64,000 nucleotides of DNA from Nitrospirota bacterium (GTDB taxonomy: Bacteria > Nitrospirota > Thermodesulfovibrionia > UBA6902), in contig JACQZE010000025.1 in assembly GCA_016207885.1 (NCBI GenBank), positions 24,001 to 88,000 of the forward strand, given 5' to 3'. Positions within the stretch are counted from its first letter, which is position 1, and each line of letters begins with the position of its first letter. The notes below the pieces were generated by a model. That model saw only the letters and a list, made by a program, of their open reading frames with translations. It made no database searches and was not told where the DNA came from. Below, piece by piece: positions 16,800-25,975 of this stretch. A program made the translations under genes and the position numbers.

Positions 16800-18797
16800 A
16801 TGAAAAAGAGAAATAATTCATTCCTCATCTCAGCATTCTTTACTGTTCTACTCATATTATTTTCATACACTTCTTTTGCGGATGACCCGGAAGTGGTAAA
16901 GGCGCCCGGGCGGTACGGCTCAAAGATAGCCTTCAATTTTGTTGATGTCGATATCCCGACCATCATCAAATTCATCAGCAAGATAACCGGCGACAACTTT
17001 ATTTTTGACGAAACCATCAGAGGCAAGATAACCATAATCGCGCCGACAGAGCTGACCATAGAGGAGTCCTTCACGCTTTTCACATCTGTACTGAACATGA
17101 AGGGCTTCACGATAATACCGGCAGGCACAAAAACATACACGATCGTCCCGTCCATACAGGCAACGCAGTCCGGCGAGATATCTTCAGGCGATCATATGCC
17201 GGTCGATGAGAGGTATATTACCAGGATACTGGCCATCGAAAATATTAATGCTGAAGAAGCGCTGAAATTCCTTCGGCCCATCGTCTCAAAGAACGGGCAC
17301 CTTGCGGTCTTCGGCCCTCGCAACCTGCTGATGATCGTTGATTCAGCCCTGAATATCGAAAAGGTGGTCAAAGTGCTTGAAAGAATTGACCAGCCACCGA
17401 CATTTGACGAGCCGTCAAGGATAAATATCTATTTTGTCGAACATGCGGATGCCACAGAACTTGCAAAAGTGCTTGAAGGGATAATCAGGAGCACGCGTGC
17501 CGCAAGCCAGACAACACCGGATCCCAAGGCCCAGACAGATAACGTATCAAGAATAAGCATAACACCCGACAAGGCAACCAACTCGCTTGTCATTGTCGCC
17601 GCTCCTTCAGAGTACAAAAACATAAGCGAGATCATAAAGGCCCTGGACAAGAAGAGGAAGCAGGTCTTTGTAGAAGCGATGATCATAGAGGCATCCATAG
17701 ACAAAGTCAAAGCTGTAGGCTCAAAGTGGAGAGCGGCTGTCACGCATGACGACGAACCCAGACTTATCGGTGGAGTCGGAAATGTAAGCCTGACTACCGT
17801 TGATGCCATAATCAACGGGCTGTCAGGATTCACGGTAGGAGGAATGGGTAATTTTTTTAATATAACTGATCCAGTGTCAGGCGAGATGATTTCCGTACCC
17901 GGTTATGCAGCTCTCTTCAGCCTCAGCGACTTCAAGGACGCTATCAATATTCTCTCAACGCCGCAGATACTGACAGCAGACAATGAAGAGGCTGAGATCA
18001 TCGTCGGTGAAAACGTCCCGTTCATCTCAAAAAGAGAAGGGAATGCCGATACCGTCGCAAGCACATACAGCACCAACATCGAAAGGCAGGACGTAGGTAT
18101 CAGGCTGAAGATAACCCCCCAGATAACAGAGGGGGACTTTGTCAAACTCAATGTCTATCAGGAGATATCATCTGTAAAAGACGCTTCTGAGAATATACTT
18201 ACAACCGTAGGCCCGACCACGACAAAACGCTCGACAAAGACAACGATTATTGTTAAGGATGAAAATACGGTTGTCATCAGCGGGCTGATGCAGGAAAAAG
18301 AAGAAGAGAGCATTTCAAAGCTCCCTTTATTCGGAGACATCCCGTTGTTAGGCTGGCTCTTTAAACATAAAGGCGTGACCAAGACCAAGACAAATCTTTT
18401 ATTATTCCTGACCCCGCACGTTATCAAGGAAGCGTCACAGCTTTCAGACCTCACCAGCATAAAACACAAGGCATTCTCCATGGAGGAAAAACAATATATC
18501 AAGGACGAACTTCTTGTCAGGTTTCAGGATGATGTCTCAAAAGAGGCGGCTGAAGAGATCATATCAAAGCAGGGAGCCTCTGTTATAAACATTATGAAAG
18601 GCCTGAACATTTATCATATAAAACTCCGGCCCGGACAGACTGTAGAAGAAGCCATTAATGAATTTTCGTCATATCCTGAGGTTGTCTACGCTGAGCCAAA
18701 TTACAAGGTTAATATCCGGAACGATGCTGCAGCCCCGTCTTTTCCGCAATCGTCCTTTGATGAAAAAGAAAAGACCCTCAAAACATTCGGGCAGTAG
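16800..18797 (+). CDS. gspD: type II secretin GspD with C-terminal subtilase-propeptide-like domain
   Basis: A 665-residue secretin. A signal peptide (about residues 1-28) is followed by N0 (IAFNFVDVDIPTIIKFISK), N1-N3 and the secretin core: ILSTPQILTADNEEAEIIVG, then NTVVISGLMQEKEEES and LLLFLTPHVI. The core ends near residue 550. Residues of about 567-640 (DELLVRFQDDVSKEAAEEII through PEVVYAEPNYKV) look like the N-terminal propeptide of subtilisin-family proteases (inhibitor I9 or fervidolysin type). Such a domain at the C-terminus of a secretin is unusual. It would be expected on the extracellular or outer-membrane side, or to fold back into the lumen. No subtilase gene is in the window. 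The secretin assignment is firm; the extra domain is inferred from motifs. Confidence 0.9.
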   Translation: MKKRNNSFLISAFFTVLLILFSYTSFADDPEVVKAPGRYGSKIAFNFVDVDIPTIIKFISKITGDNFIFDETIRGKITIIAPTELTIEESFTLFTSVLNMKGFTIIPAGTKTYTIVPSIQATQSGEISSGDHMPVDERYITRILAIENINAEEALKFLRPIVSKNGHLAVFGPRNLLMIVDSALNIEKVVKVLERIDQPPTFDEPSRINIYFVEHADATELAKVLEGIIRSTRAASQTTPDPKAQTDNVSRISITPDKATNSLVIVAAPSEYKNISEIIKALDKKRKQVFVEAMIIEASIDKVKAVGSKWRAAVTHDDEPRLIGGVGNVSLTTVDAIINGLSGFTVGGMGNFFNITDPVSGEMISVPGYAALFSLSDFKDAINILSTPQILTADNEEAEIIVGENVPFISKREGNADTVASTYSTNIERQDVGIRLKITPQITEGDFVKLNVYQEISSVKDASENILTTVGPTTTKRSTKTTIIVKDENTVVISGLMQEKEEESISKLPLFGDIPLLGWLFKHKGVTKTKTNLLLFLTPHVIKEASQLSDLTSIKHKAFSMEEKQYIKDELLVRFQDDVSKEAAEEIISKQGASVINIMKGLNIYHIKLRPGQTVEEAINEFSSYPEVVYAEPNYKVNIRNDAAAPSFPQSSFDEKEKTLKTFGQ

Positions 18798-18808
18798 GAG
18801 ATGACAGG

Positions 18809-20326
18809 TTGGAATTAATAGACAAGATAGAAGATGAAGAGATAGAGTTCTCGCTGCTTCAGGACCTTCCGCTGCATTTCGTAAAAGGCAATCTCGTCCT
18901 GCCTCTTAAACGCCAGGACGGAGAACTTCTGGCTGCAGTATCAGACAACCGCGGCCTGTCCGCTCTCAGAGACCTTTCAAGAAACCTCGGCCTGAAACCG
19001 CATCCTGTCATGGCGAGCAAAGAGATGATCCTTAACGCGATAAACAGGATATACAGCAGGACAAGCACGGTTGATAAAGTAATGGGAGATATCAAAGGCG
19101 AAGACCTGTCAATGATAGCAACCGAATTTGAATCGCCAAAAGACCTTCTTGAGCTGACCGAAGAAGCGCCCATCACCCGCCTTATCAACGCGCTTTTATT
19201 AGAGGCTGTTAAAGAGCGCGCAAGTGACATTCATATCGAGCCGTACGAAAAAGGTGTTGAGGTGCGGCTTAGGGTGGATGGCATACTGAGAAGGATACTC
19301 TCTCCTCCCAAGATAGTCCAGGAAGCGCTCATATCAAGAGTAAAGATCATCGCCAATCTTGATATCGCGGAGAAGCGGCTTCCTCAGGACGGAAGGATAA
19401 AGCTGCTGGTCGGCGGCAAGGATATAGATATAAGGGTCTCAATAATCCCGACGGCGCTTGGTGAGAGGGCTGTTCTCAGGCTGCTTGACAGGCAGGCAGG
19501 GGTTATGAGCCTTGAGGCGCTGGGACTGGCCGACTCGTTGCTGAACTCATTTAAAGATGCCCTCGCAAGGCAGAATGGGATAATACTGGTCACCGGCCCC
19601 ACCGGCTCTGGCAAGACCACGACTCTGTACGGGTCGCTTCTTAAGCTGAATACTGAGGAGAGAAATATCATTACTGTCGAAGACCCGGTTGAATACCAGC
19701 TGACCGGCATAGGCCAGATGCATGTTAATCCAAAGATCGGCCTCACATTCGCATCCGGGCTGCGCGCTATCCTCAGGCAGGATCCTGACATCATGATGGT
19801 CGGAGAGATAAGAGACCTTGAGACCGCTGAGATAGCTGTCCATGCCTCGCTTACAGGACACCTTGTACTGAGCACGCTTCATACAAACGACGCTCCAAGC
19901 GCGCTGACGAGGCTTATCGACATGGGGATAGAGCCGTTTCTTGTAGCATCCTCTCTTGTGTGCGTACTTGCGCAAAGGCTTGTAAGGGTTATATGCCCGC
20001 ACTGCAAAGAAGCATATGTTCCGACTGCGCAGGAGATCGCTTATCTGAATGTAGAGCCGCCTCCTATCTCCCTTTATCGTGGAAAAGGCTGTGACAAGTG
20101 CCTTGGCAAGGGCTACCTCGGCAGGACAGGCATATATGAACTGCTCGAGATCACACCTGAAGTCAGGAAGATGACTGTCGAGAGGAAAGACGCCCAGAGT
20201 ATCAGGAGCCGCGCCATGAGTTCAGGCTTCAAGGTGCTCAAGGACAATGCTGTGCAGAAGGTCATGCGCGGCATAACCACGATCGAAGAGGTCTTGAGAG
20301 TAACACAGAAAGATATCGAGGAGTGA
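18809..20326 (+). CDS. gspE: type II secretion ATPase GspE (complete, TTG start)
   Basis: A 505-residue ATPase. It starts with TTG at 18809, because the nearby ATG at 18801 meets a stop after five codons; TAGGAG eight bases upstream supports the TTG. A short N-terminal domain precedes the core (SDIHIEPYEKGVEVRLRVDG). Walker A is GPTGSGKTTT, near residue 270. The Asp box (NIITVEDPVEYQ), Walker B (DPDIMMVGEIRD) and His box (GHLVLSTLHTND) follow. A CPHC...CDKC zinc-binding tetracysteine motif lies near residues 395-435, as in true GspE. It is the cytoplasmic motor of the operon's pseudopilus. It starts 11 bases after gspD. Confidence 0.95.
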   Translation: MELIDKIEDEEIEFSLLQDLPLHFVKGNLVLPLKRQDGELLAAVSDNRGLSALRDLSRNLGLKPHPVMASKEMILNAINRIYSRTSTVDKVMGDIKGEDLSMIATEFESPKDLLELTEEAPITRLINALLLEAVKERASDIHIEPYEKGVEVRLRVDGILRRILSPPKIVQEALISRVKIIANLDIAEKRLPQDGRIKLLVGGKDIDIRVSIIPTALGERAVLRLLDRQAGVMSLEALGLADSLLNSFKDALARQNGIILVTGPTGSGKTTTLYGSLLKLNTEERNIITVEDPVEYQLTGIGQMHVNPKIGLTFASGLRAILRQDPDIMMVGEIRDLETAEIAVHASLTGHLVLSTLHTNDAPSALTRLIDMGIEPFLVASSLVCVLAQRLVRVICPHCKEAYVPTAQEIAYLNVEPPPISLYRGKGCDKCLGKGYLGRTGIYELLEITPEVRKMTVERKDAQSIRSRAMSSGFKVLKDNAVQKVMRGITTIEEVLRVTQKDIEE

Positions 20327-20374
20327 CAATCAGCGGGAGGTATCTCTTTTCTCGCCTGATCCATCAATAATAAA

Positions 20375-21550
20375 ATGCCGGTATTCAAATATCGTGGTTA
20401 TAATAAAGCGGGTTCAGAGATCACCGGGGTCATTGAGGCAGACGGCCAGAGAGATGCCGCATTCAAGATCAAGGCAGGCGGCATACTCCCGAGAGAGATA
20501 ACTGAATCTTTCATCGCAGGCAAAAAAAGCCTCTTCAGAAGATACACTCCCATAAACCTCCCTTCGATAACACGGAGCCTTTCAATATCACTTTCCGCAG
20601 GCGTGCCTCTGATAGACGCCCTCAGGGCGATAGCCACAGAACAAAGGGGCGTCTGGAGCGGAATTCTCATTGATATTAAAGAACAGGTCACTGCAGGTGC
20701 GTCGCTCTCCAAGGCGATGCAGGCGTACGGCGATATATTTCCGGAATTTTATACGGGCATGGTCGCAGCCGGAGAGAGCAGCGGTAAACTGCCCGAGGTT
20801 CTGCTGAAGCTTTCGGATTTCCTTGAAACGGACGCCAAGATAAAGAGCAAGGTACAGACATCGCTGATATACCCGCTCTTCATGGCAGCGGTAGGCATCA
20901 TAGTCGTAACATTCCTCTTTATCTTTGTTGTGCCGAAGATAACCAAAATATTTGAGAACACCCAGGCCGCTCTTCCGTTGATCACAAGAATACTGATATT
21001 AATAAGCAAAGTCTTTCAGAATTTCTGGTGGCTCTTATTAATGCTTGCAGGCGGGCTTGTATTTTTGTACAAGAAGGCGAAGGAATCCAAAAGAGAGCTT
21101 ATTGATGCGATGCTCCTGAAAGACCCGACAGGCATATTCATGAGCCTTTACATGATGAGGTTCTCAATGACCATGTCATTCCTCCTTTCAGGCGGCCTGC
21201 CTATTCTCAAGGCGATGCGGCTCACATCACGCGCCATCGGAAATATCAGGTTGAAGAACAATATACTGGCTGCAGAAGAATCCATATCCCACGGAGCCAG
21301 CCTCTCCAACAGCCTGAAGGATTTTCCGCCGACTATTCTGCAGATAATATCCACGGGTGAACAGACCGGACGGCTCTCTGAGGTATTAAAAAAGATAGCA
21401 GATTCATATGAAGCGGAATTTGATCAGAGGCTGCAGCGCGTGATCGCCCTGCTTGAGCCCTGCCTGATACTTTTCATGGGGCTTGTGGTCGGATTTATTG
21501 TAATAGCCGTGCTTCTGCCTATCTTCGAGCTTAACCAACTGATAAAATAA
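20375..21550 (+). CDS. gspF: type II secretion inner-membrane platform protein GspF
   Basis: A 391-residue polytopic protein starting MPVFKYRGYNKAGSEITGVI, as in the family. Two repeated GspF domains lie at about residues 60-185 (ITRSLSISLSAGVPLIDALR) and 265-385 (RFSMTMSFLLSGGLPILKAM). Three transmembrane helices are visible, near residues 168-190, 215-232 and 365-388. It is the platform onto which the GspE motor docks. It sits between gspE and the pseudopilin cluster, the standard order. Confidence 0.95.
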   Translation: MPVFKYRGYNKAGSEITGVIEADGQRDAAFKIKAGGILPREITESFIAGKKSLFRRYTPINLPSITRSLSISLSAGVPLIDALRAIATEQRGVWSGILIDIKEQVTAGASLSKAMQAYGDIFPEFYTGMVAAGESSGKLPEVLLKLSDFLETDAKIKSKVQTSLIYPLFMAAVGIIVVTFLFIFVVPKITKIFENTQAALPLITRILILISKVFQNFWWLLLMLAGGLVFLYKKAKESKRELIDAMLLKDPTGIFMSLYMMRFSMTMSFLLSGGLPILKAMRLTSRAIGNIRLKNNILAAEESISHGASLSNSLKDFPPTILQIISTGEQTGRLSEVLKKIADSYEAEFDQRLQRVIALLEPCLILFMGLVVGFIVIAVLLPIFELNQLIK

Positions 21551-21577
21551 ATATATATATTTGAAGGAGCATCTGAA

Positions 21578-22042
21578 ATGCAAAACAAAAAAACAGAAGA
21601 GCCTGAAATGAAAAATCCGGCAAGGGCCGGCTTCACTCTTATCGAGCTGATGGTCGTTATAGTCATCCTGAGCGTGCTCGCCATGTTCATCGCTCCGCGC
21701 CTTATAGGCAGAACCGATGATGCGAAGGTGGTTGAGGCAAAGGTGCAGATAAGGAATTTTGAGACAGCCTTAAAGCTCTTCAAGATAGACAATAATTTTT
21801 ACCCCACCACTGAACAGGGGCTCCAGGCGCTCATTACACAGCCGGCCATCGGAAGGACTGCTGATAATTACAGGCCCGGAGGATATCTGGAATCAAATAG
21901 AATGAAACCGGATCCATGGGGATTTGAATATGTTTATATCTCTCCGGGGCTGCAGAACGACTATGACATCATCTCTTACGGCGCGGACGGCCAGCCCGGC
22001 GGCGAGGGTTATGACGCGGACATCATCAACTGGGAGATGTAA
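21578..22042 (+). CDS. gspG: major pseudopilin GspG
   Basis: A 154-residue major pseudopilin. The prepilin peptidase site is RAG|FTLIELMVVIVILSVL, with Glu at position +5. The leader is about 18 residues if the ATG at 21578 is used. That start is supported by AAGGAG nine bases upstream; an internal Met at residue 11 is the alternative. The C-terminal part has the GspG signature FYPTTEQGLQALI and DPWGFEYVYISPG, then a calcium-loop-like NDYDIISYGADGQPGG. It polymerises into the periplasmic pseudopilus. A prepilin peptidase gene is not in the window. Confidence 0.95.
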   Translation: MQNKKTEEPEMKNPARAGFTLIELMVVIVILSVLAMFIAPRLIGRTDDAKVVEAKVQIRNFETALKLFKIDNNFYPTTEQGLQALITQPAIGRTADNYRPGGYLESNRMKPDPWGFEYVYISPGLQNDYDIISYGADGQPGGEGYDADIINWEM

Positions 22043-22068
22043 GAACAACACTAAGAGTTAAATTCCAA

Positions 22069-22530
22069 ATGAAGAATGAGAACTACGGTTTCACATTACT
22101 CGAATTAATCGTCGTAATATTCATAATATCATTGGCCACGGCATTGATAATGCCTTCATTCATTCAGTCTCCCGAGAGCGCGCTTAAGTCCGAGGCAAAA
22201 CATATAAGCAGCACGATGAGATATGTTTACGACCAGGCTATGGGAAGAAAAGAGGCTTATCTCTTCAGGATAAACCCTGAAGACAGCTCATGGGGCTTTG
22301 AAGGCAGTTCAGAGAAAAAGGTGTTCAAGGCAAAAGAGGATGTGAAGTTCAAGGATGTATTAATACCTTCAGCCGGCGAGCTGACGACAAAAGAGGTAAC
22401 TGTTAAGTTCGGCCCGCTCGGGCCTGAAGAACCAATAGTGCTCCATCTTATAAGCAGCGATACAGAGTATACAGTCATCTTTAACAATCTGAACGGCAAG
22501 AGCAAAATAGTTGAAGGCTATATTCTTTAA
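22069..22530 (+). CDS. gspH: minor pseudopilin GspH
   Basis: A 153-residue type IV pilin-like protein. The leader is only about seven residues before the cleavage site in NYG|FTLLELIVVIFIISLATA, with the conserved Glu5. The C-terminal domain is beta-rich (GPLGPEEPIVLHL). Position after gspG and before gspI identifies it as GspH; sequence alone shows only a minor pseudopilin. It ends 20 bases inside gspI. Confidence 0.85.
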   Translation: MKNENYGFTLLELIVVIFIISLATALIMPSFIQSPESALKSEAKHISSTMRYVYDQAMGRKEAYLFRINPEDSSWGFEGSSEKKVFKAKEDVKFKDVLIPSAGELTTKEVTVKFGPLGPEEPIVLHLISSDTEYTVIFNNLNGKSKIVEGYIL

Positions 22531-22870
22531 AAATATAACAGGCTTCACCCTGCTTGAGGTGATGATCGCGCTTGCTATCATCGGAGCGACGCTCACAGTA
22601 TCTCTTTACACCGTAAATTATCATGCTCAGGTATCTTCTGATAACGCATTAAAGACGCAGATGCTGCTGCAAGCCAAAGAGCAACTGGGGATACTGGAAC
22701 TCGAAAGACAGGAGTCAACCGGCGTTATAGAGGGAACCGATTTTTCCTATGAAAGCACCATAGGCAGTTCAGGATTTGATGAGATAGTTGAACTAAAGAC
22801 CGTTATAAAAGGCTATGGCAAAGAGTTCCTGCTCAGAAAGCTTGCGGTAAAGAAAGACGGCCAAAGATGA
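22511..22870 (+). CDS. gspI: minor pseudopilin GspI (TTG start)
   Basis: A 119-residue minor pseudopilin. The only usable start in frame before the cleavage site is TTG at 22511, inside the end of gspH. The pilin motif is ITG|FTLLEVMIALAIIGATL. The LQAKEQLGILELERQ segment resembles GspI proteins. In the family it forms the pseudopilus tip complex with GspJ and GspK. It ends in an ATGA overlap with gspJ, a sign of translational coupling. Confidence 0.85.
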   Translation: MKAIFFKNITGFTLLEVMIALAIIGATLTVSLYTVNYHAQVSSDNALKTQMLLQAKEQLGILELERQESTGVIEGTDFSYESTIGSSGFDEIVELKTVIKGYGKEFLLRKLAVKKDGQR

Positions 22871-23493
22871 GAAGATACCGGCAGCCTGATAAGAATGGTT
22901 TCACGATCATCGAGCTGCTCGTCAGCCTTGCCATACTGGTTATCGTTCTCGGCGCGGTCTACGCTACATTCTTTTCCATACAGCGCGCGCTCGACAGATT
23001 CAACAACATATCCATGAAATATCATGAGGCAAGGACAGCCCTTGATATAATGAGGCGCGAGATAGAGAGTTCGTATTTTGATCCCAGCAATCCCGGTGAT
23101 GAAGCCAAAACAGGAACGAGGCCGCAATTCTCTTTTAAAGACAAGGACATATTCGGCAAGGATTCGTCAGACCTGAACCTTACATCATTCTCATTAACAG
23201 GTATCGCGTTAAATATCTCCTACCGTATTGAAGCGGAAGACGGGAGCCTCAAGCTCATGAAACAGGAGAGCCAGACCTTTCAGCCGTCAAAAGGGTATAC
23301 GCTCGAAATGATGAACGGGATAGAGAGTTTTACAGTGGAGGCGTCATTCCAAAGAAAATGGGTCAAGGTGTGGGATGCTGAGCAGACCGGTAAATTACCC
23401 GACATGCTTAGGATAACCATAGCCTTTGATGACAACGGGAAGATCGTGAGCCTGAGTGAGTATGCAAGGCCGGTGATCGGAATGAAGTTATGA
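22867..23493 (+). CDS. gspJ: minor pseudopilin GspJ
   Basis: A 208-residue minor pseudopilin. The cleavage site is KNG|FTIIELLVSLAILVIVLG, followed by the EARTALDIMRREIESSYF segment common in GspJ. It overlaps gspI and gspK by four bases (ATGA) at each side. It is a partner of GspI and GspK in the tip complex of known systems. Confidence 0.87.
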   Translation: MRRYRQPDKNGFTIIELLVSLAILVIVLGAVYATFFSIQRALDRFNNISMKYHEARTALDIMRREIESSYFDPSNPGDEAKTGTRPQFSFKDKDIFGKDSSDLNLTSFSLTGIALNISYRIEAEDGSLKLMKQESQTFQPSKGYTLEMMNGIESFTVEASFQRKWVKVWDAEQTGKLPDMLRITIAFDDNGKIVSLSEYARPVIGMKL

Positions 23494-24380
23494 AAAAGAG
23501 AAACCCGAACATATTTTTTGAATGTCTAAACCATCGCAATAAGAAAGGCTCGGCCCTCGTGATAGTCCTGCTTCTGGTTGCGCTGATAACAGCCCTGGTC
23601 GTGGAATTCGCGTATGAGATATATACCGACACTTCTTCTGTGGCAAACTGGGTAGATTCTCAGAGGGCTTCGCTCATAGCAAAGTCAGGCCAGTCGTTCA
23701 GTTCGGAGTTCATGAAAGAGGTCAGAGGTTATGATTATACCCACACAAAGGAGATAGCGCTCCCGGTCCCGATAGATTTCGGCGCTGACAGCTCTCTTGT
23801 TCTAAAGGCAGAAGACGAGAATTCAAAATTCAATATAAATAAAATTACTGACCCGCAGTATCTTGATATCTTGAAAAGGATGCTCCAATACCTTAATATA
23901 AACACCAACCTCGCTGATTCCATAGCCGACTGGATAGACGCCGACAGCGAGCCAAGGCCGGGAGGTTCTGAAGATAAAGCAAAGAACGCGCCTTTATGGA
24001 GCGTAGATGAAGTTAAATATATTAAAGGCATGGATACGGAAACTTTTAATAAATTATCCCCTTTCATCACAGCTTATGGAGATGGTTTAATAAATATAAA
24101 TACAGCAAGCCTGACGATATTAATGAGCCTTCATCCTGAGATGACAGAGCCTATGGCAAATAATATAATCAGTTACAGGGAGTCCGAACCTTTTAAAAGC
24201 AGCAGCCTTCCTCAGAATCTGTCACTTCCGGAAAGTGTCAGATCAGGGCTGGTAGGTAAAATAACTGTAAAGAGCAGCTACTTCAGGATATACTCTATTG
24301 CAAGGTCTCATGAGATAACAAGGATAATCGAAAGTGTAATGGATACATCACTGAAAGTGCGTTACTGGAGAGAGGGATAA
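23490..24380 (+). CDS. gspK: minor pseudopilin GspK
   Basis: A 296-residue protein, large for a pseudopilin as is typical of GspK. The N-terminal segment KKGSALVIVLLLVALITALV lacks the usual Glu5, the known hallmark that puts GspK at the pseudopilus tip. SAM-like helical repeats follow: FNINKITDPQYLDILKRML, then a GLININTAS motif near residue 203. It starts in an ATGA overlap with gspJ. Confidence 0.9.
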   Translation: MKKRNPNIFFECLNHRNKKGSALVIVLLLVALITALVVEFAYEIYTDTSSVANWVDSQRASLIAKSGQSFSSEFMKEVRGYDYTHTKEIALPVPIDFGADSSLVLKAEDENSKFNINKITDPQYLDILKRMLQYLNINTNLADSIADWIDADSEPRPGGSEDKAKNAPLWSVDEVKYIKGMDTETFNKLSPFITAYGDGLININTASLTILMSLHPEMTEPMANNIISYRESEPFKSSSLPQNLSLPESVRSGLVGKITVKSSYFRIYSIARSHEITRIIESVMDTSLKVRYWREG

Positions 24381-24381
24381 G

Positions 24382-25443
24382 TTGAAGATAGGATTTGCTG
24401 ACTGGACAGGCGAAGAACTGCACTTATATACCTTTCAGAAAAAGGGCAGCAGCCTGATACTTGAGAACACAAGGTCCATCCCTGTTCAAGGTGAGTTAGA
24501 GCAGAGCGCTTTAGCATCGCTGAAGACATCCGGCATGAGTTATCTATATCTGAGCCTCCCAGCTTCTTTTCTCTCTCTGCGTGAACTTGAATTCCCGTTT
24601 GCTGATGAAAAGAAGATATCAGACACCATCGCTTATGAGCTGGAGGGCCTGCTCTTAGGCGATACTTCAGGCTACTGTATAGACCATATCGTTACATCAT
24701 CCTCTGATACCGGCAGCAAAGTGCTTGCGGTCTGCATGGAAAAGACAAGGCTTGACGCCATAATCAGGACATTTACAGCCGCAGGCCTTGAGCCGAAGGT
24801 GATTACATCATTAGACATGAGGATCAGCGGAAATGATTATGACCGTATCCTTCAGGGGGAGACACAGGATGAAGAGATAAGAGCGAATGCGGCAAAAGAA
24901 GAACTTGTCCATCCGTCCATTAACATAAGAAGAGGCGAGCTGTCATTCACAGGCGACATTGAGAGATTTGTAAGGATCTCTAATTTATCCGCTCTGCTGA
25001 TCCTCCTCTTATTAATAATATCCGGAGTGAACCTTACGCTCAAATATAAACTCCTGTGCAGAGAACACAACATGCTCCTAAGCCAGGTGGAAGGGGCTTT
25101 CAGAAGCGCTTTCCCTGAAGACACAAAGGTCGTTGACATCACCAGGCAGTTCACTTCAAATGTCAATATACTGAAGAACAAGAAAGCAATGCTCGCCGGC
25201 ATAGCGCCGCTCGATATGCTGGGCAGGATCACTGATATCACAAACGACCTTGCCACATTGGACGAGATAAGGGCGGACGGAGACAACATTGTCATCAAGG
25301 GCATCGTGCCGGCATTTAAAGATGTTGAGGCGCTGAAGAACTCGCTATCTGCATCATTTAATAATGTGAGCGTGACCGACTCCACATCAACTACAGGCGA
25401 CAAGATAAGCTTCACTATAGTTATGAAGGAGAAGGCGTCATGA
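24382..25443 (+). CDS. gspL: type II secretion inner-membrane protein GspL (TTG start)
   Basis: A 353-residue bitopic protein. It starts with TTG directly after the gspK stop (one base gap), with AGAGAGGGA upstream. The N-terminal cytoplasmic actin-like (PilM-like) domain spans about residues 1-190. A transmembrane helix lies near residues 203-220 (LSALLILLLLIISGVNL), and the periplasmic part ends in a ferredoxin-like fold. In known systems GspL recruits GspE to the membrane. It overlaps gspM by four bases (ATGA). Confidence 0.82.
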   Translation: MKIGFADWTGEELHLYTFQKKGSSLILENTRSIPVQGELEQSALASLKTSGMSYLYLSLPASFLSLRELEFPFADEKKISDTIAYELEGLLLGDTSGYCIDHIVTSSSDTGSKVLAVCMEKTRLDAIIRTFTAAGLEPKVITSLDMRISGNDYDRILQGETQDEEIRANAAKEELVHPSINIRRGELSFTGDIERFVRISNLSALLILLLLIISGVNLTLKYKLLCREHNMLLSQVEGAFRSAFPEDTKVVDITRQFTSNVNILKNKKAMLAGIAPLDMLGRITDITNDLATLDEIRADGDNIVIKGIVPAFKDVEALKNSLSASFNNVSVTDSTSTTGDKISFTIVMKEKAS

Positions 25444-25958
25444 AAAAAGATTATATGAACCTCATCCTTTCCAATAAAAAATCAGTCGTACTTGTTGCAG
25501 CCATCATAGCGGCTTTTATTTATCTTATTGTTATTTCAACGCATATAAGCAGTGTTACCAAAAAGAGAGATACGCTCAAAACCCAGCTTGGGGAACTGAA
25601 CTCATTAGGCTCCGGCATTATGGAGATCAAGCAGATGGTTGAAAGCAAAGAGAGGAAGATAGCTTCAGCAAGCCCCAAAGGCGTAGTCGCAACCCTTGAC
25701 GAGATACTCACCAGCCTGAGCATGAAAGCTGAGAAACTTAAACCCGCAGATAAAAAAAGAGCCGATGAGTATGTTGAAGAGAACGCTGAACTTGAAATCA
25801 AGAATATAGACCTCAATGGAATAGTAAACCTTCTCTACAAGATCGATTCAGCCACTGAACCGATGAAGGTCAAATCAATAGATATGCAGACTACATTTGC
25901 AAACAAGGATATCTTCAGCCTGAACCTCACGGTCTCACTCCTTTCCAAGGCGCAATAG
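25440..25958 (+). CDS. gspM: type II secretion protein GspM
   Basis: A 172-residue small bitopic inner-membrane protein. A transmembrane helix lies near residues 15-32 (VVLVAAIIAAFIYLIVI). A short coiled-coil segment follows, then a ferredoxin-like periplasmic domain with AELEIKNIDLNGIVNLLYKI. Similarity to GspM is low, as usual in this family. The call rests on position after gspL and on the layout. Confidence 0.8.
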   Translation: MKKDYMNLILSNKKSVVLVAAIIAAFIYLIVISTHISSVTKKRDTLKTQLGELNSLGSGIMEIKQMVESKERKIASASPKGVVATLDEILTSLSMKAEKLKPADKKRADEYVEENAELEIKNIDLNGIVNLLYKIDSATEPMKVKSIDMQTTFANKDIFSLNLTVSLLSKAQ

Positions 25959-25975
25959 GCCGGGCCATAATCCTC

